Shown here: piece after piece, positions 28,141-35,538 of the stretch
Layout: every line of letters begins with the position of its first letter
Position numbering within the stretch: position 1 is the stretch's first letter
Assembly: GCF_010499455.1 (NCBI RefSeq)
Contig: NZ_JAAGOH010000012.1
Coordinates: 1-64,000 of the forward strand
Direction of reading: 5' to 3'
Length of the DNA stretch: 64,000 nt
Origin: Ideonella livida
GTDB lineage: Bacteria; Pseudomonadota; Gammaproteobacteria; Burkholderiales; Burkholderiaceae_C
Position numbers and translations under genes: made by a program
The notes under the pieces: model-generated
Database searches by the model: none
The model's input: the letters and a program-made list of their open reading frames with translations, nothing else
Told to the model about the DNA's origin: nothing

Positions 28141-28168
28141 TCCACATCTGGGCATCCACATCTGGCCA
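28141..28168 (+). repeat. Two adjacent 14-base repeats
   Basis: TCCACATCTGGGCA is followed directly by TCCACATCTGGCCA (13 of 14 identical), with a related ACATCTGG at 28110. They sit in the non-coding junction between the GC-rich betaine locus and the AT-rich accessory block. The rest of 27958-28310 holds no gene. Confidence 0.7.
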
Positions 28169-28230
28169 TTTGTGCCTACCGGTGGCAATTTTTGGACAGA
28201 TATGGGCATTGGGTGTGTCGTCGATAACTA

Positions 28231-28284
28231 GTTAGCCATAATATAAAACACCAGCACCGGAAAGTCTTTACTTATTCGTTAGCC
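28231..28284 (+). other. Possible degenerate attC core ends
   Basis: GTTAGCC occurs at 28231 and again at 28278, each like the GTTRRRY 1L core of an integron attC with one deviation. The second precedes the first cassette-like gene by 27 bases, as expected for a cassette junction. No clear hairpin joins them, so this is tentative. Confidence 0.35.
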
Positions 28285-28310
28285 TTACCCACAAATTTCA
28301 GTAGAACTAA

Positions 28311-29018
28311 GTGAATGCTACAAACTTAAAATCAAAATCTAATGCAGAAATAAGAGAATACTTTCAAGGAAAATCTTTAAAAGATCTCGATGTTTCAGAA
28401 CTAGCATTTATTCATCTCAATATCAATTTAGGCAATCAACGCCTCTCAGACACAACAATTTATTCCAGTCTTTATGATTTAATGCAAACATCTCAAGCCT
28501 CTTTCAACAACGTTAGAACCAAAGCATATACTCCTTTACTATCGTGCTTTGCAATGCTAGATCAACTTGGAGGTGCATATCGTAGCACCATCAAACCAAC
28601 AAAATATACAACTGGCATAAAGATCGCTCTAGATACATTCGGGACATACACTAAAGATGAAATAGAAAAATTATACTCTTTGCGAAATGGTTTATATCAT
28701 GACGGAAGTCTTACCAATATCGATAAAAGAAATAAGCATCATGTAATATTCCGTCTAGCACCAGAAAGCTCAACAACTTTTATTCACCCAAAGCAAGAAT
28801 GGAATGGCGTTTATTGTGACTCGTTGACTGAATTTATTACAAAAATAAATCCAAAAAAATTCAAGTTCGATTTGGAGAAAATAATTTCAAACTGTAATGA
28901 GGAACTTAAGAATGGCACTTTAGAAATTTCGATAAAAGATCCGCTTGAGTTTTTCTACAAATTTTTATTTTCATCGCAAAATTCTACAAATACAAACACT
29001 AACCAGCCTGTTCTTTAA
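28311..29018 (+). CDS. Uncharacterised protein with HEPN-like Rx4H motif
   Basis: 235 residues from a GTG start. Base composition is strikingly AT-rich compared with its neighbours, with Lys/Asn/Ile-rich protein, so it is of foreign origin. Residues 115-132 contain EIEKLYSLRNGLYHDG, an R-N-x3-H arrangement (R125, H130) like the catalytic motif of HEPN RNases and HEPN-type defence or toxin proteins. The preceding region (about 72-110) is helical. No signal peptide or membrane segment is seen. It is followed by a complete attC-like hairpin and so looks like a single-gene integron cassette. The HEPN assignment is by motif and helical character only. Confidence 0.6.
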   Translation: MNATNLKSKSNAEIREYFQGKSLKDLDVSELAFIHLNINLGNQRLSDTTIYSSLYDLMQTSQASFNNVRTKAYTPLLSCFAMLDQLGGAYRSTIKPTKYTTGIKIALDTFGTYTKDEIEKLYSLRNGLYHDGSLTNIDKRNKHHVIFRLAPESSTTFIHPKQEWNGVYCDSLTEFITKINPKKFKFDLEKIISNCNEELKNGTLEISIKDPLEFFYKFLFSSQNSTNTNTNQPVL

Positions 29019-29035
29019 AAGATCAGTATATAAAA

Positions 29036-29121
29036 GGCTAACAAGCCGGTGCACCTGCAAACCTGCAAGCTCGGCCCTTCGGGCCGTTCTTGCAGGTTTG
29101 CAGGTGATCTTTACGTTAGAT
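29036..29121 (+). other. attC-like integron recombination site
   Basis: The outer ends are GGCTAAC at 29036 and GTTAGAT at 29115, the latter a perfect GTTRRRY core. Between them lie 18-base perfectly complementary arms (29052-29069 and 29089-29106) enclosing a smaller CGGCCC-TTC-GGGCCG hairpin. The site follows the HEPN-like ORF by 17 bases and precedes the kinase start by 14, exactly as an attC should. The left core deviates from RYYYAAC by one base. Confidence 0.7.
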
Positions 29122-29135
29122 TGCAAGGGGGAAGG

Positions 29136-30029
29136 ATGCGCTTCATCGAGCTATTCCAAAACAATCGATCGCTCGGCCGACATGACGTGCCCGATCATGT
29201 ACACGCCGACAACGGCTTGTCATATCGGATTTACGGCGCGACCAGAATGGGCGGAAATGGCGTCGTTTTCGATGCCGCGGAAAAATTGCATGACGTGGCC
29301 ACTGGAAAGAGTTGTGCGGTCAAAGTTCTCAAGCAGCTAAATCCCGCACGAATAGATCGTTTCAACAACGAGGTCCGAGTACTCAAGGAACTTCAGTCGC
29401 CATACATTTCCGCGCACTCCGCGTCAGGTACTGTGGCAGTGGTACCGCAAGTTCAAGGCACGCAAGAGGTGGTTATTCCATGGGTCGCAATGCAGCTTGG
29501 TGGATCCAACATGCGGCAGCACGTCGAGGATCACGGACCGCTGTCAATGCAACAACTGAAGAGCATCACGTTTGGCCTCTGTTCCGCCGTCGAGCATTTG
29601 CACAGCAAGGGGTTTATTCATCGCGATATCAAGCCTGACAACTTCGTATGGCGCACAGCAGCGAACACCGCACCCATGATGATCGACTTCGGAATCGCGA
29701 AGCGTCAGTCAGAGGATGTCTCGGCAAGGCCGATGGACACGTTTACTCGAGTGACAGAGTTTGTCGGCCCTGTCTTCTTCTCTTCTCCGGAACTGATCGA
29801 GTACGCCAAAGACAAGGCCTATCCGGTGGACTATCGATCTGACATTTTTCAGTTGGGTAAGGTGCTTTGGTACCTTGGCACGGGAAAGGTTTCGGCTGGC
29901 GTCCCTTCGCGGAAAGAGTGCCCCGCCGACGGAAAGCTGAGGGAGTTGGTGCTGGCAATGATCGATGACGATCCCTCTTACCGTCCTCAGGCGTTATCCG
30001 AAGTCAGAGATGCGATGAATGCAATCTAA
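29136..30029 (+). CDS. Hanks-type serine/threonine protein kinase (cassette gene)
   Basis: 297 residues consisting almost wholly of one kinase domain. The glycine-rich loop is YGATRMGGNGVVFDA (about 33-47). The ATP-binding lysine is K63 in CAVKVLK. The catalytic loop is HRDIKPDN (162-169) and the magnesium loop DFG starts at D184. An SSPE motif ends the activation segment, and DYRSDIFQLGKVLWYLGTG is the conserved aF-helix region. There is no membrane anchor or sensor domain, so it should be a soluble cytoplasmic kinase. GAAGG lies just before the ATG. The gene is bounded by attC-like sites on both sides; its stop codon overlaps the ATCTAAC core of the next one. GC content is intermediate, unlike the core genome. 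Confidence 0.85.
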   Translation: MRFIELFQNNRSLGRHDVPDHVHADNGLSYRIYGATRMGGNGVVFDAAEKLHDVATGKSCAVKVLKQLNPARIDRFNNEVRVLKELQSPYISAHSASGTVAVVPQVQGTQEVVIPWVAMQLGGSNMRQHVEDHGPLSMQQLKSITFGLCSAVEHLHSKGFIHRDIKPDNFVWRTAANTAPMMIDFGIAKRQSEDVSARPMDTFTRVTEFVGPVFFSSPELIEYAKDKAYPVDYRSDIFQLGKVLWYLGTGKVSAGVPSRKECPADGKLRELVLAMIDDDPSYRPQALSEVRDAMNAI

Positions 30030-30070
30030 CCTTGCATTCAAGCGGACGCCTAAAGGCGTCCGCTTAATTT
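30024..30070 (+). other. Left part of an attC site, interrupted
   Basis: ATCTAAC at 30024 is a perfect RYYYAAC core. It is followed by an 11-base stem AAGCGGACGCC (30040-30050), a TAAA loop and its exact complement (30055-30065). The right core is missing here. The sequence is closely similar in plan to the classic 60-base aadA-type attC. Bases 31422-31434 (ending GTTAGGC) supply the missing right end beyond the inserted element. Confidence 0.75.
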
Positions 30071-30116
30071 GGACTACAAGGGCTTCCCCGCCCAGCGCAA
30101 GCAAATTATCCCCCCC

Positions 30117-30140
30117 AAGGCCCCGAACGCGGGCCTTTTT
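30117..30140 (+). terminator. Terminator-like hairpin inside the IS left end
   Basis: AAGGCCC and GGGCCTT form a 7-base stem with loop CGAACGC followed by a T-run (30136-30140). It may protect the element from transcription entering from the kinase cassette. Confidence 0.55.
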
Positions 30141-30336
30141 CATTTCTCTCATGTCCTGCTCCTGAGCCGGCGCACTGGCAAGCCTGAAGAAAACAACAGG
30201 GTGTGGACTGGCTAAACTACAAACGGTCACTGTCCGCGCAGGCCCAAACCTGTTGGCATCAACGCTTGCCGTCACACGGCGGTGGAGATTTTTCCTTCAA
30301 TGCGGAATTTGGTCTTTGGGCACTTGAATGCCGCTC

Positions 30337-31307
30337 TCAGCCTGGCAATGCAAACTGCTCACCCTTTCTGAGAATGGCCCAGGCCATGCGGGCGTTCTTG
30401 GCGGCAATGGCCACCACGGCGCGCCAGTAGCCGCGTCGCTCGGCCAGCGTGGTGGCCCACAGGCTCAGGCGGTCTTTCTTGCCTGCGGCTGCAGCCAGCA
30501 TGGCGCGCGCACCCATGATGAACAAGGTGCGCAAGTAGGCGTCGCCGGCTTTGGTGATGCGGCCCAGCCGGCTCTTGCCACCCGAGCTGTATTGGCCCGG
30601 TGTCAAACCCAACCAGGCGGCAAACTGCCGCCCACAGCGGAAGTCGTGGCCGTTGCCGATCATGGCGCTGGTGCAGGTGGCCGTGGTCTCGCCCACGCCC
30701 TTGAGTTGCATGAGCTGGCGCGCCTTCTCGTCGGCCTGGGCCATGACGTGGATGTGCGTGTCGTATTGGGCGATGCGCTCATCCAGGCGGGTGATCTCGT
30801 CGAGCAAATCGTTGACCACCGTGTGGGCCCAGGGCGGCAGGGCGTCCAGGTGGTCGCGTGCGCGCTGGCGCACGGTGTTGGCCTTGAGCGGCAGGACGAT
30901 GCCGTATTCACTGAGCACACCCCGCACACGGTTGATGTGGGCGGTGCGCTGCTCCACAAAGCCTTGCCGGGCCACGTGCACGCTCAGCCGGCTTTGCTGG
31001 GTGAGGTTCTTGACGGGCACAAAGCGCATGTGCGGGCGCTGGATGGTCTCGCAGATGGCCGCCCCTTTGGGCAGGGCGCGTCAAGCCAGAGGCTTGACCC
31101 CTCGCTAGGCACAAGCCGTCCTCAGGACGCCTTGTGTCCGGGCTCGGCCTCCATGCCAATGATGCACGGTGGCAGCTTTGTGATCAGCTCATGCAGCTTG
31201 TCGCGCTGGACTGCCGGTCGGACCAGCTCTGGCTTGCCTGCATCGTTGACGCCATGCACGGCGAAGACGTTCTTGGCGAGATCAATCCCAACGCATACGA
31301 TGGCCAT
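30337..31307 (-). pseudogene. IS110-family transposase, internally deleted
   Basis: The N-terminal part starts MAIVCVGIDLAKNVFAVHGVN at 31307 with AGGAG upstream, carrying the first Asp of the DEDD motif, and reaches GMEAEPGHK before a stop. The frame then resumes near AAICETIQRPHMRFVPVK and continues to 30337 with the C-terminal transposase_20 region (QLKGVGETTATCTSAMIG and FAAWLGLTPGQ). About 40 residues expected between, including the conserved DKNDA segment, are absent and replaced by roughly 90 unrelated bases with a stop. The element therefore cannot make its own active transposase. Confidence 0.85.
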
Positions 31308-31421
31308 GGACTTCTCCTTTGACTGAGAAACAAGGCACCGACACCATGACGGACCTGCGCCCATCCTGGCACCCCTCAACTTGCGCCGCATCGCGACCGA
31401 CCCGGGGCGGGGAAGTCCCTT

Positions 31422-31434
31422 TCATTCGTTAGGC
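31422..31434 (+). other. Right end of the interrupted attC
   Basis: TTCATTC followed by GTTAGGC, a perfect GTTRRRY core, directly abuts the IS right repeat. Joined to 30024-30070 it restores an attC of about 60 bases. Confidence 0.7.
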
Positions 31435-31479
31435 TGCACGGTGCTCGTCCGATACGAGCGATTTTTCTTGGAGGCGAAA

Positions 31480-31656
31480 TTGGGAATTTTTGATAACTTG
31501 TTTAACGGTGACAGTAAGAAACCAGATGGCCGTCACGGCATCATCGAAACAGGTCGGAACAAGAATACCGGCGGCCACGACCACAGAACGAATCGGGGTG
31601 ATGACCGGACGCCAGCGCAAAAAGAAGGTGATAAGAGGCGCCGGAAGCCTGAATGA
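31480..31656 (+). CDS. Small hydrophilic cassette protein
   Basis: 58 residues if TTG at 31480 is used, which has GGAGG ten bases upstream; no ATG is available in frame. The protein is very polar (GRNKNTGGHDHRTNRGDD followed by a Lys/Arg/Glu tail) and probably disordered. It lies between the GTTAGGC core at 31428 and a GCCTAAC core at 31659, so it has the layout of a cassette ORF. I do not recognise the family. Confidence 0.4.
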   Translation: MGIFDNLFNGDSKKPDGRHGIIETGRNKNTGGHDHRTNRGDDRTPAQKEGDKRRRKPE

Positions 31657-32234
31657 CCGCCTAACCTATCTACAGGGACTCCCCCACAGCACAACCCCCG
31701 CAGGCAAGGTTTTCCCCTCCAAGGCCGAATTGGCTTTTCAAATCCATAGGCAAGGCTCCCCATACCTTTGAGCTGCGCGGGTTGCCAAACACCATCGGGG
31801 ACAGACTGCATATCTACGGACGGGCTTGTGGCGTCGGCGCAAATGGCCGGCCGATGCCCCAGAGGGGAACCGCGCAGCAGGGCTCCATTCGTTGCGCGTG
31901 GTCCAGGGCTTTTGAGGGCTGTGGCCACAGTCGAGTTATCGAGCTTGCCTGCTGCCGGTCTGACCTGTGGTGATCTTGGCGCACAGTGCGGGCGGGAGGA
32001 GAACGGTGGTGGAATTTAGCGCGGCGGGTTGGTTGGTTGTTTTGTTTTCTCAGCTGCTGCGGTGGCTGAGATCAATTTACCTTGAAGCGGCCCGCTGGTG
32101 TGGGGCGGCGCGCTAACATGCTCAGTTCGGTGTCCAGAATTTTGGCAGTAGCCTATTAGGCCCCACCACCGCAAAAGTCGGCCGGCTGCGCGTCGAAATT
32201 TCACCGCCAATCCACGTAATGTGCAGGTTCAGGC
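31657..32234. other. Gene-poor stretch of the accessory block
   Basis: GCCTAAC at 31659 looks like the left core of another attC, but no partner GTTRRRY core or hairpin follows. The remaining 550 bases contain no convincing ORF, RNA or repeat; only short spurious frames are open. It is probably decayed cassette sequence. Confidence 0.45.
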
Positions 32235-32594
32235 ATGCCAACAAAGTCAGTTCAATCGCTACTTGAGGACATCAGGCTCTTAGGTGAGGACAAACACGAG
32301 ATGGTCGAGGCCGTTCGGGCCCTTGTTGCCCAGTCCTTCAAGGGCCTGACGGAAGAAGTCAAGTATGGTGGCATCCTGTTCTGTGCGGATATTCAGTTCG
32401 GCGGGGTGTTCGTGTACAGAGAGCACGTGTCTATTGAGTTCAGCCACGGCGCCAGGATCACAGATCCCTTCGGCCACCTCGAAGGCGCGGGCAAGGGCCG
32501 ACGTCACATCAAGCTGCGCTCGCTTGACGACATCAAGTCCAAGAAGCTGGCTCAGTACCTGCTGCTTGCTCGTGAGGCCGCGATTGGGGCCTAA
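32235..32594 (+). CDS. DUF1801 domain-containing protein
   Basis: 119 residues of the DUF1801 (YdhG-like) family: KYGGILFCADIQFGGVFVYREHVSIEFSHGA is the core of the fold, ending with an IKLRSLDDIKSKKLAQYLLLA helix pair. The biochemical function of the family is unsettled. Such genes are common in integron cassette arrays, which fits the context. GC content is lower than the core genome. An ATG with GTTCAGGC just upstream gives a weak RBS. Confidence 0.8.
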   Translation: MPTKSVQSLLEDIRLLGEDKHEMVEAVRALVAQSFKGLTEEVKYGGILFCADIQFGGVFVYREHVSIEFSHGARITDPFGHLEGAGKGRRHIKLRSLDDIKSKKLAQYLLLAREAAIGA

Positions 32595-32749
32595 TCGGGT
32601 AGCCGTAGGTATTTAGCTCTCGGCCCCACTCCACCCACCGTGCGGGTCCGCAGTGAGCGGTTCAACACATCGGCTCGCTGTTCTTACCGATCTTCAAGCC
32701 CCAGCGGTGGCTTTTGGCCCGGGCTGAGCCTTTTTTTGGTAGGTCTTTT

Positions 32750-33157
32750 GTGACAACCCCTGGTTCACTTCATCACATCGAACTTTATGTAGCCTCCTTG
32801 GGGGATTCGTCTCGCTTCTGGTCGGGTTTCCTCGGCGCGCTGGGTTACGTCAAGTTCCAGGAGTGGAGCCAAGGGGTGAGTTTCAAGCTCGACCACACCT
32901 ACATCGTCCTGGTTCAGGTTGAGCCTGAACATTTGGCGCCTGGCTATCACCGCAAGAGGGTGGGGCTGAATCATTTGGCCTTCCATGCGGCGTCTCGCCA
33001 GCAAGTGGATGACGTGACGCATTGGGCCAGGCAGGCGGGGTATGCCGTGCTTTACGAAGATCGGCACCCCTTGGCGGGCGGCCCCAATTACTATGCCCTG
33101 TACTGCGAAGATCCCAACCGAATCAAGGTCGAGCTGGTGGCCCCGGCAGAGGCGTAA
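32750..33157 (+). CDS. VOC-family (glyoxalase/bleomycin-resistance-like) protein
   Basis: 135 residues, one vicinal-oxygen-chelate domain. SLHHIELYVASLGDSSRFW begins the first beta-alpha-beta unit and GLNHLAFHAASRQQVDD the second. The usual metal ligands are plausible: a histidine in each HHIE/NHLAFH strand and a glutamate in KVELV. GTG at 32750 was chosen because the family starts just before the HHIE strand; a TTG 12 codons upstream is the alternative. The substrate is unknown. VOC proteins are frequent integron cargo. The gene is not part of the neighbouring metabolic operons. Confidence 0.75.
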   Translation: MTTPGSLHHIELYVASLGDSSRFWSGFLGALGYVKFQEWSQGVSFKLDHTYIVLVQVEPEHLAPGYHRKRVGLNHLAFHAASRQQVDDVTHWARQAGYAVLYEDRHPLAGGPNYYALYCEDPNRIKVELVAPAEA

Positions 33158-33196
33158 TCAGGCCACCGGGAGGTTCAAGATCCCGGCACGCACCCC

Positions 33197-33367
33197 ATGC
33201 GCTCGCGCTGGAAGCGCGGCAAATTTCAACTCAGTCAACACGCTGACGCGATCGAACCAGCGCCATTTCAAATCCGTCTCGCCACGCCGGCTGATCTTGA
33301 AGCGATTGAGCGCTTTGACGAGTTTGGTGGCAGCCGGCAGCAGGAGGTTGCCGCGGGCACGTGTTAG
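33197..33367 (+). pseudogene. N-terminal fragment of a GNAT acetyltransferase
   Basis: The frame encodes FQIRLATPADLEAIERFDEF at about residues 24-43, the typical first strand and helix of GNAT N-acetyltransferases, and then stops after 56 residues, far short of the 140-170 expected. The stop coincides with a GTTAGGC attC-like core at 33363-33369, suggesting that a recombination event truncated the gene. Beyond it, 33370-33480 shows only a possible C-terminal remnant of an unrelated protein (ending FYAIRLMGA). Confidence 0.55.
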
Positions 33368-33369
33368 GC
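33363..33369 (+). other. Isolated attC right-core sequence
   Basis: GTTAGGC fits GTTRRRY exactly and is identical to the core at 31428. No left core or hairpin is evident upstream. It marks the downstream limit of the cassette-like block. Confidence 0.35.
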
Positions 33370-33517
33370 GGCCTGGGGTGCCGGGGGCGCCTGGGCTGGC
33401 GCAAGATTGGCGAGTTGGCCGGGGTGAACAGGGATGGCTCCACTGAGTGGTTCTACGCCATCCGCCTCATGGGGGCCTGATGGGTTGGCGGGGCGTTGCG
33501 GCTTGCGCAGGCAAAAA

Positions 33518-33539
33518 AAGGCACGCCCTGGCGTGCCTT
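33518..33539 (-). terminator. Intrinsic terminator of the aldehyde dehydrogenase/transporter operon
   Basis: On the minus strand AAGGCACGCC and GGCGTGCCTT form a perfect 10-base stem with a two-base loop, followed by seven T residues. It lies about 75 bases past the binding-protein stop at 33615. Confidence 0.88.
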
Positions 33540-33614
33540 GAAAACTGACTTCACTCGCTTGCAATCCGGTGGCGGTGCCCACCCCTGGGCGCCGCCACCG
33601 GGCTCAGGCCGGGC

Positions 33615-34499
33615 TCACTTGGGCAGCCAGGCCTTCACCTTGTCGGGGTTGGCTTCCACAAACTTGCGGGCGGCGGCCTCGTAGTTGTTAGACGCTTGGC
33701 CCTCGTTCTGGATCAGTTCGATGTCACGCAGGTCCATCTTGAAGCTCTTGAGGAAGGCGTGGGCCTTGGGGAACTTGCCGGCCAGTTGCTTGGAGCCAAA
33801 GCCGTGCACTTGCTCTTCACCGCCCAGGCTGCCCTTGGGGTCCTTCAGGTAGCGCAGTTCCCACTTCTGGAACATCCAGTGCGGGCTCCAGGTGGTGGCC
33901 ACCACCCATTGTTTGGATTGGTAGGCGCGCGACACGGCGGCCAGCATGCCGGCCTCACTGGAGGACTGCAGCTTGTAGCCGGCGGTGTTCAGGCCATAGG
34001 CCTGAATGGCAGCCTCAGAGGCGCGCATCAGGCCACCGCCGGGCTCAATGCCTTGAATGGTGCCGCCCAGCTTGGCGCGCACTTCGGGCTTGGCCAGGTC
34101 GGCAATGGTGGAGAGTTCTGACTCGGGGATGTAGGCCGGCACGGCCCAGCCGTTTTTGCCACCGGCGTAGATGACGCCCAGGTCTTCCATGTTGGCCTTG
34201 TGCTTGTCCACGTAGGCGCCATGGGTGACGGGCAGCCAGCCGCCCAGCATGGCTTCCACGTCGCCGCGGGCCACGCTTTGGTACTGGATGCCGATGTCGG
34301 CATTGACCAGCTTGACCGGCTGGGCCATCTTGGTTTCCAGCACGTACTTGGCCACGTGCACGGTGGCCAGCACGTCGGCCCAGTTGGTGTAGGCGATCTT
34401 GAGCGGTTCGGCCGCGTGGGCCGCGCCCAGGCCGGCGCCAAAGGCGGTGGTCACCATCGCCACCTTGATGGCGAAAGTTTTGAAGGTGCTGATCGTCAC
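33615..34499 (-). CDS. proX: ProX-like glycine betaine/choline-binding protein
   Basis: 294 residues. The signal peptide is FAIKVAMVTTAFGAGLGAAHAA, and the mature chain starts EPLKIAYTNWADV. Aromatic pocket residues resemble the paralogue at 14354 (NWADV, TTWSPHWMF). GTG at 34499 is the start because GAGGAG lies six bases upstream; the longer frame is GC-rich and unlike any family. It is last in the operon aldehyde dehydrogenase-ATPase-permease-binding protein and separated from the permease gene by 181 bases, so it may be expressed at a different level. The ligand is a quaternary amine or betaine by family. Confidence 0.87.
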   Translation of the reverse strand: MTISTFKTFAIKVAMVTTAFGAGLGAAHAAEPLKIAYTNWADVLATVHVAKYVLETKMAQPVKLVNADIGIQYQSVARGDVEAMLGGWLPVTHGAYVDKHKANMEDLGVIYAGGKNGWAVPAYIPESELSTIADLAKPEVRAKLGGTIQGIEPGGGLMRASEAAIQAYGLNTAGYKLQSSSEAGMLAAVSRAYQSKQWVVATTWSPHWMFQKWELRYLKDPKGSLGGEEQVHGFGSKQLAGKFPKAHAFLKSFKMDLRDIELIQNEGQASNNYEAAARKFVEANPDKVKAWLPK

Positions 34500-34680
34500 G
34501 GGATGCTCCTCAACGGGGACGGGATATGCCAGCACGGCTGGCGGCGGAGTGGGAAGAATTGGCGGTTGCCGGTGGCCGGCGCGCAGGGCCCGGCCTGCCC
34601 GCCCGGCGTGGGCCAGGGGGCATGCGGTGGCCAGCAAGGGATGGCGGCGGGGGGCGGGGGCGGGGCGTGCCCGCCCGGGC

Positions 34681-35538
34681 TCAGGCCTTGGCCTTGGCGG
34701 CGGGGGCAGCCTTGCGGGGCTTGCGCACGCCAAAGCTCTCGGTCAGGCGGTCGAGCACGATGGCCAGCAGGACCACGCCCAGGCCGCCTTCAAAGCCGAT
34801 GCCGATGTCCAGGCGCTGGATGCCGCCCAGCACGTACTCGCCCAGGCCGCCGGCGCCGATCATGGAGGCGACCACCACCATGGACAGGGCCATCATGATG
34901 GTCTGGTTGACCCCGGCCATGATGGAGGGCAGCGCGTTGGGCAGCTGGATCTTCCAGAGCATCTGCAGCTCGGTGCTGCCAAAGGCGCGGCCGGCTTCCA
35001 GCAGCTCATGCGGCACCTGGCGGATGCCCAGCGTGGTCAGGCGCACCACCGGCGGCATGGCAAACACGATGGTGGCGATAACCGCCGGCACGCGGCCCAG
35101 GCCAAACAAGATGACCGCCGGGATGAGGTACACAAAGGCGGGCATGGTCTGCATGAAGTCGAGCATGGAGCGCAGGGCCACGCCCACCCGCTCACTGCGC
35201 GCGCCCCAGATGCCCAGTGGCACCCCCACGGCCAGGCTCAGCAGGGTGGCGGCCATCACCAGGGCCAGGGTGGAGACGGTCTGGCTCCACAGGCCCATGA
35301 AGTGGATGGCCCCCAGCGCCAGGCCCACGAAGACGGCGAAGAACACGCCCCGGCGCCACAGCGCCAGCGCCACGAAGGCCACCAGCATCACCGGGTAGGG
35401 CACGGCCGCCAGGGCGTTCTCCAGCAGTTCCACCGCGGCGCTGAGCGCGGCAGAGAAGGCGTCGAAGCCGCCCCGGAAGCGTTCGAACAGGAAGTTGACG
35501 ATGTCCTCGACAGACTTGCCGATGATCGAGCTGTTCAT
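34681..35538 (-). CDS. proW: ProW-like quaternary-amine ABC permease
   Basis: 285 residues, with about six membrane helices, the [20 protein letters not shown] segment and the EAA-type loop [20 protein letters not shown]. It is a close paralogue of the permease at 12922. A Lys/Ala-rich tail ends the protein. Start MNSSIIG overlaps the ATPase stop (ATGA). Confidence 0.9.
   Translation of the reverse strand: MNSSIIGKSVEDIVNFLFERFRGGFDAFSAALSAAVELLENALAAVPYPVMLVAFVALALWRRGVFFAVFVGLALGAIHFMGLWSQTVSTLALVMAATLLSLAVGVPLGIWGARSERVGVALRSMLDFMQTMPAFVYLIPAVILFGLGRVPAVIATIVFAMPPVVRLTTLGIRQVPHELLEAGRAFGSTELQMLWKIQLPNALPSIMAGVNQTIMMALSMVVVASMIGAGGLGEYVLGGIQRLDIGIGFEGGLGVVLLAIVLDRLTESFGVRKPRKAAPAAKAKA

Larger units (their letters stand above)
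30078..31421 (-). mobile_element. Decayed IS110-family (IS1111-like) element inserted in attC
   Basis: AAGGGCTTCCCCGCCC at 30078-30093 and its inverted counterpart at 31405-31421 (AAGGGACTTCCCCGCCC on the minus strand, one extra base) bound a 1.3-kb segment containing an IS110-type transposase gene. Subterminal inverted repeats are a feature of the IS1111 subgroup, some members of which are known to target integron attC sites. An internal terminator-like hairpin lies at 30117-30140. The exact ends are uncertain by a few bases. Confidence 0.7.

Noticed and set aside
28080-28310. CRISPR repeat array, suggested by repeated ACATCTGG
   Set aside because: Units are adjacent with no spacers, only two good copies exist, and no cas gene is present.
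32111-32161. Possible further attC between CGCTAAC and ATTAGGC
   Set aside because: Both cores deviate from consensus and no central inverted repeat pairs between them; only a short GCCTA-T-TAGGC palindrome is present.
33170-33190. A tRNA T-arm-like string (GGTTCAAGATCCCGG) that could mark an integration site
   Set aside because: The stem does not pair as a 5-base T-arm with a 7-base loop, and no acceptor, D or anticodon arms precede it.
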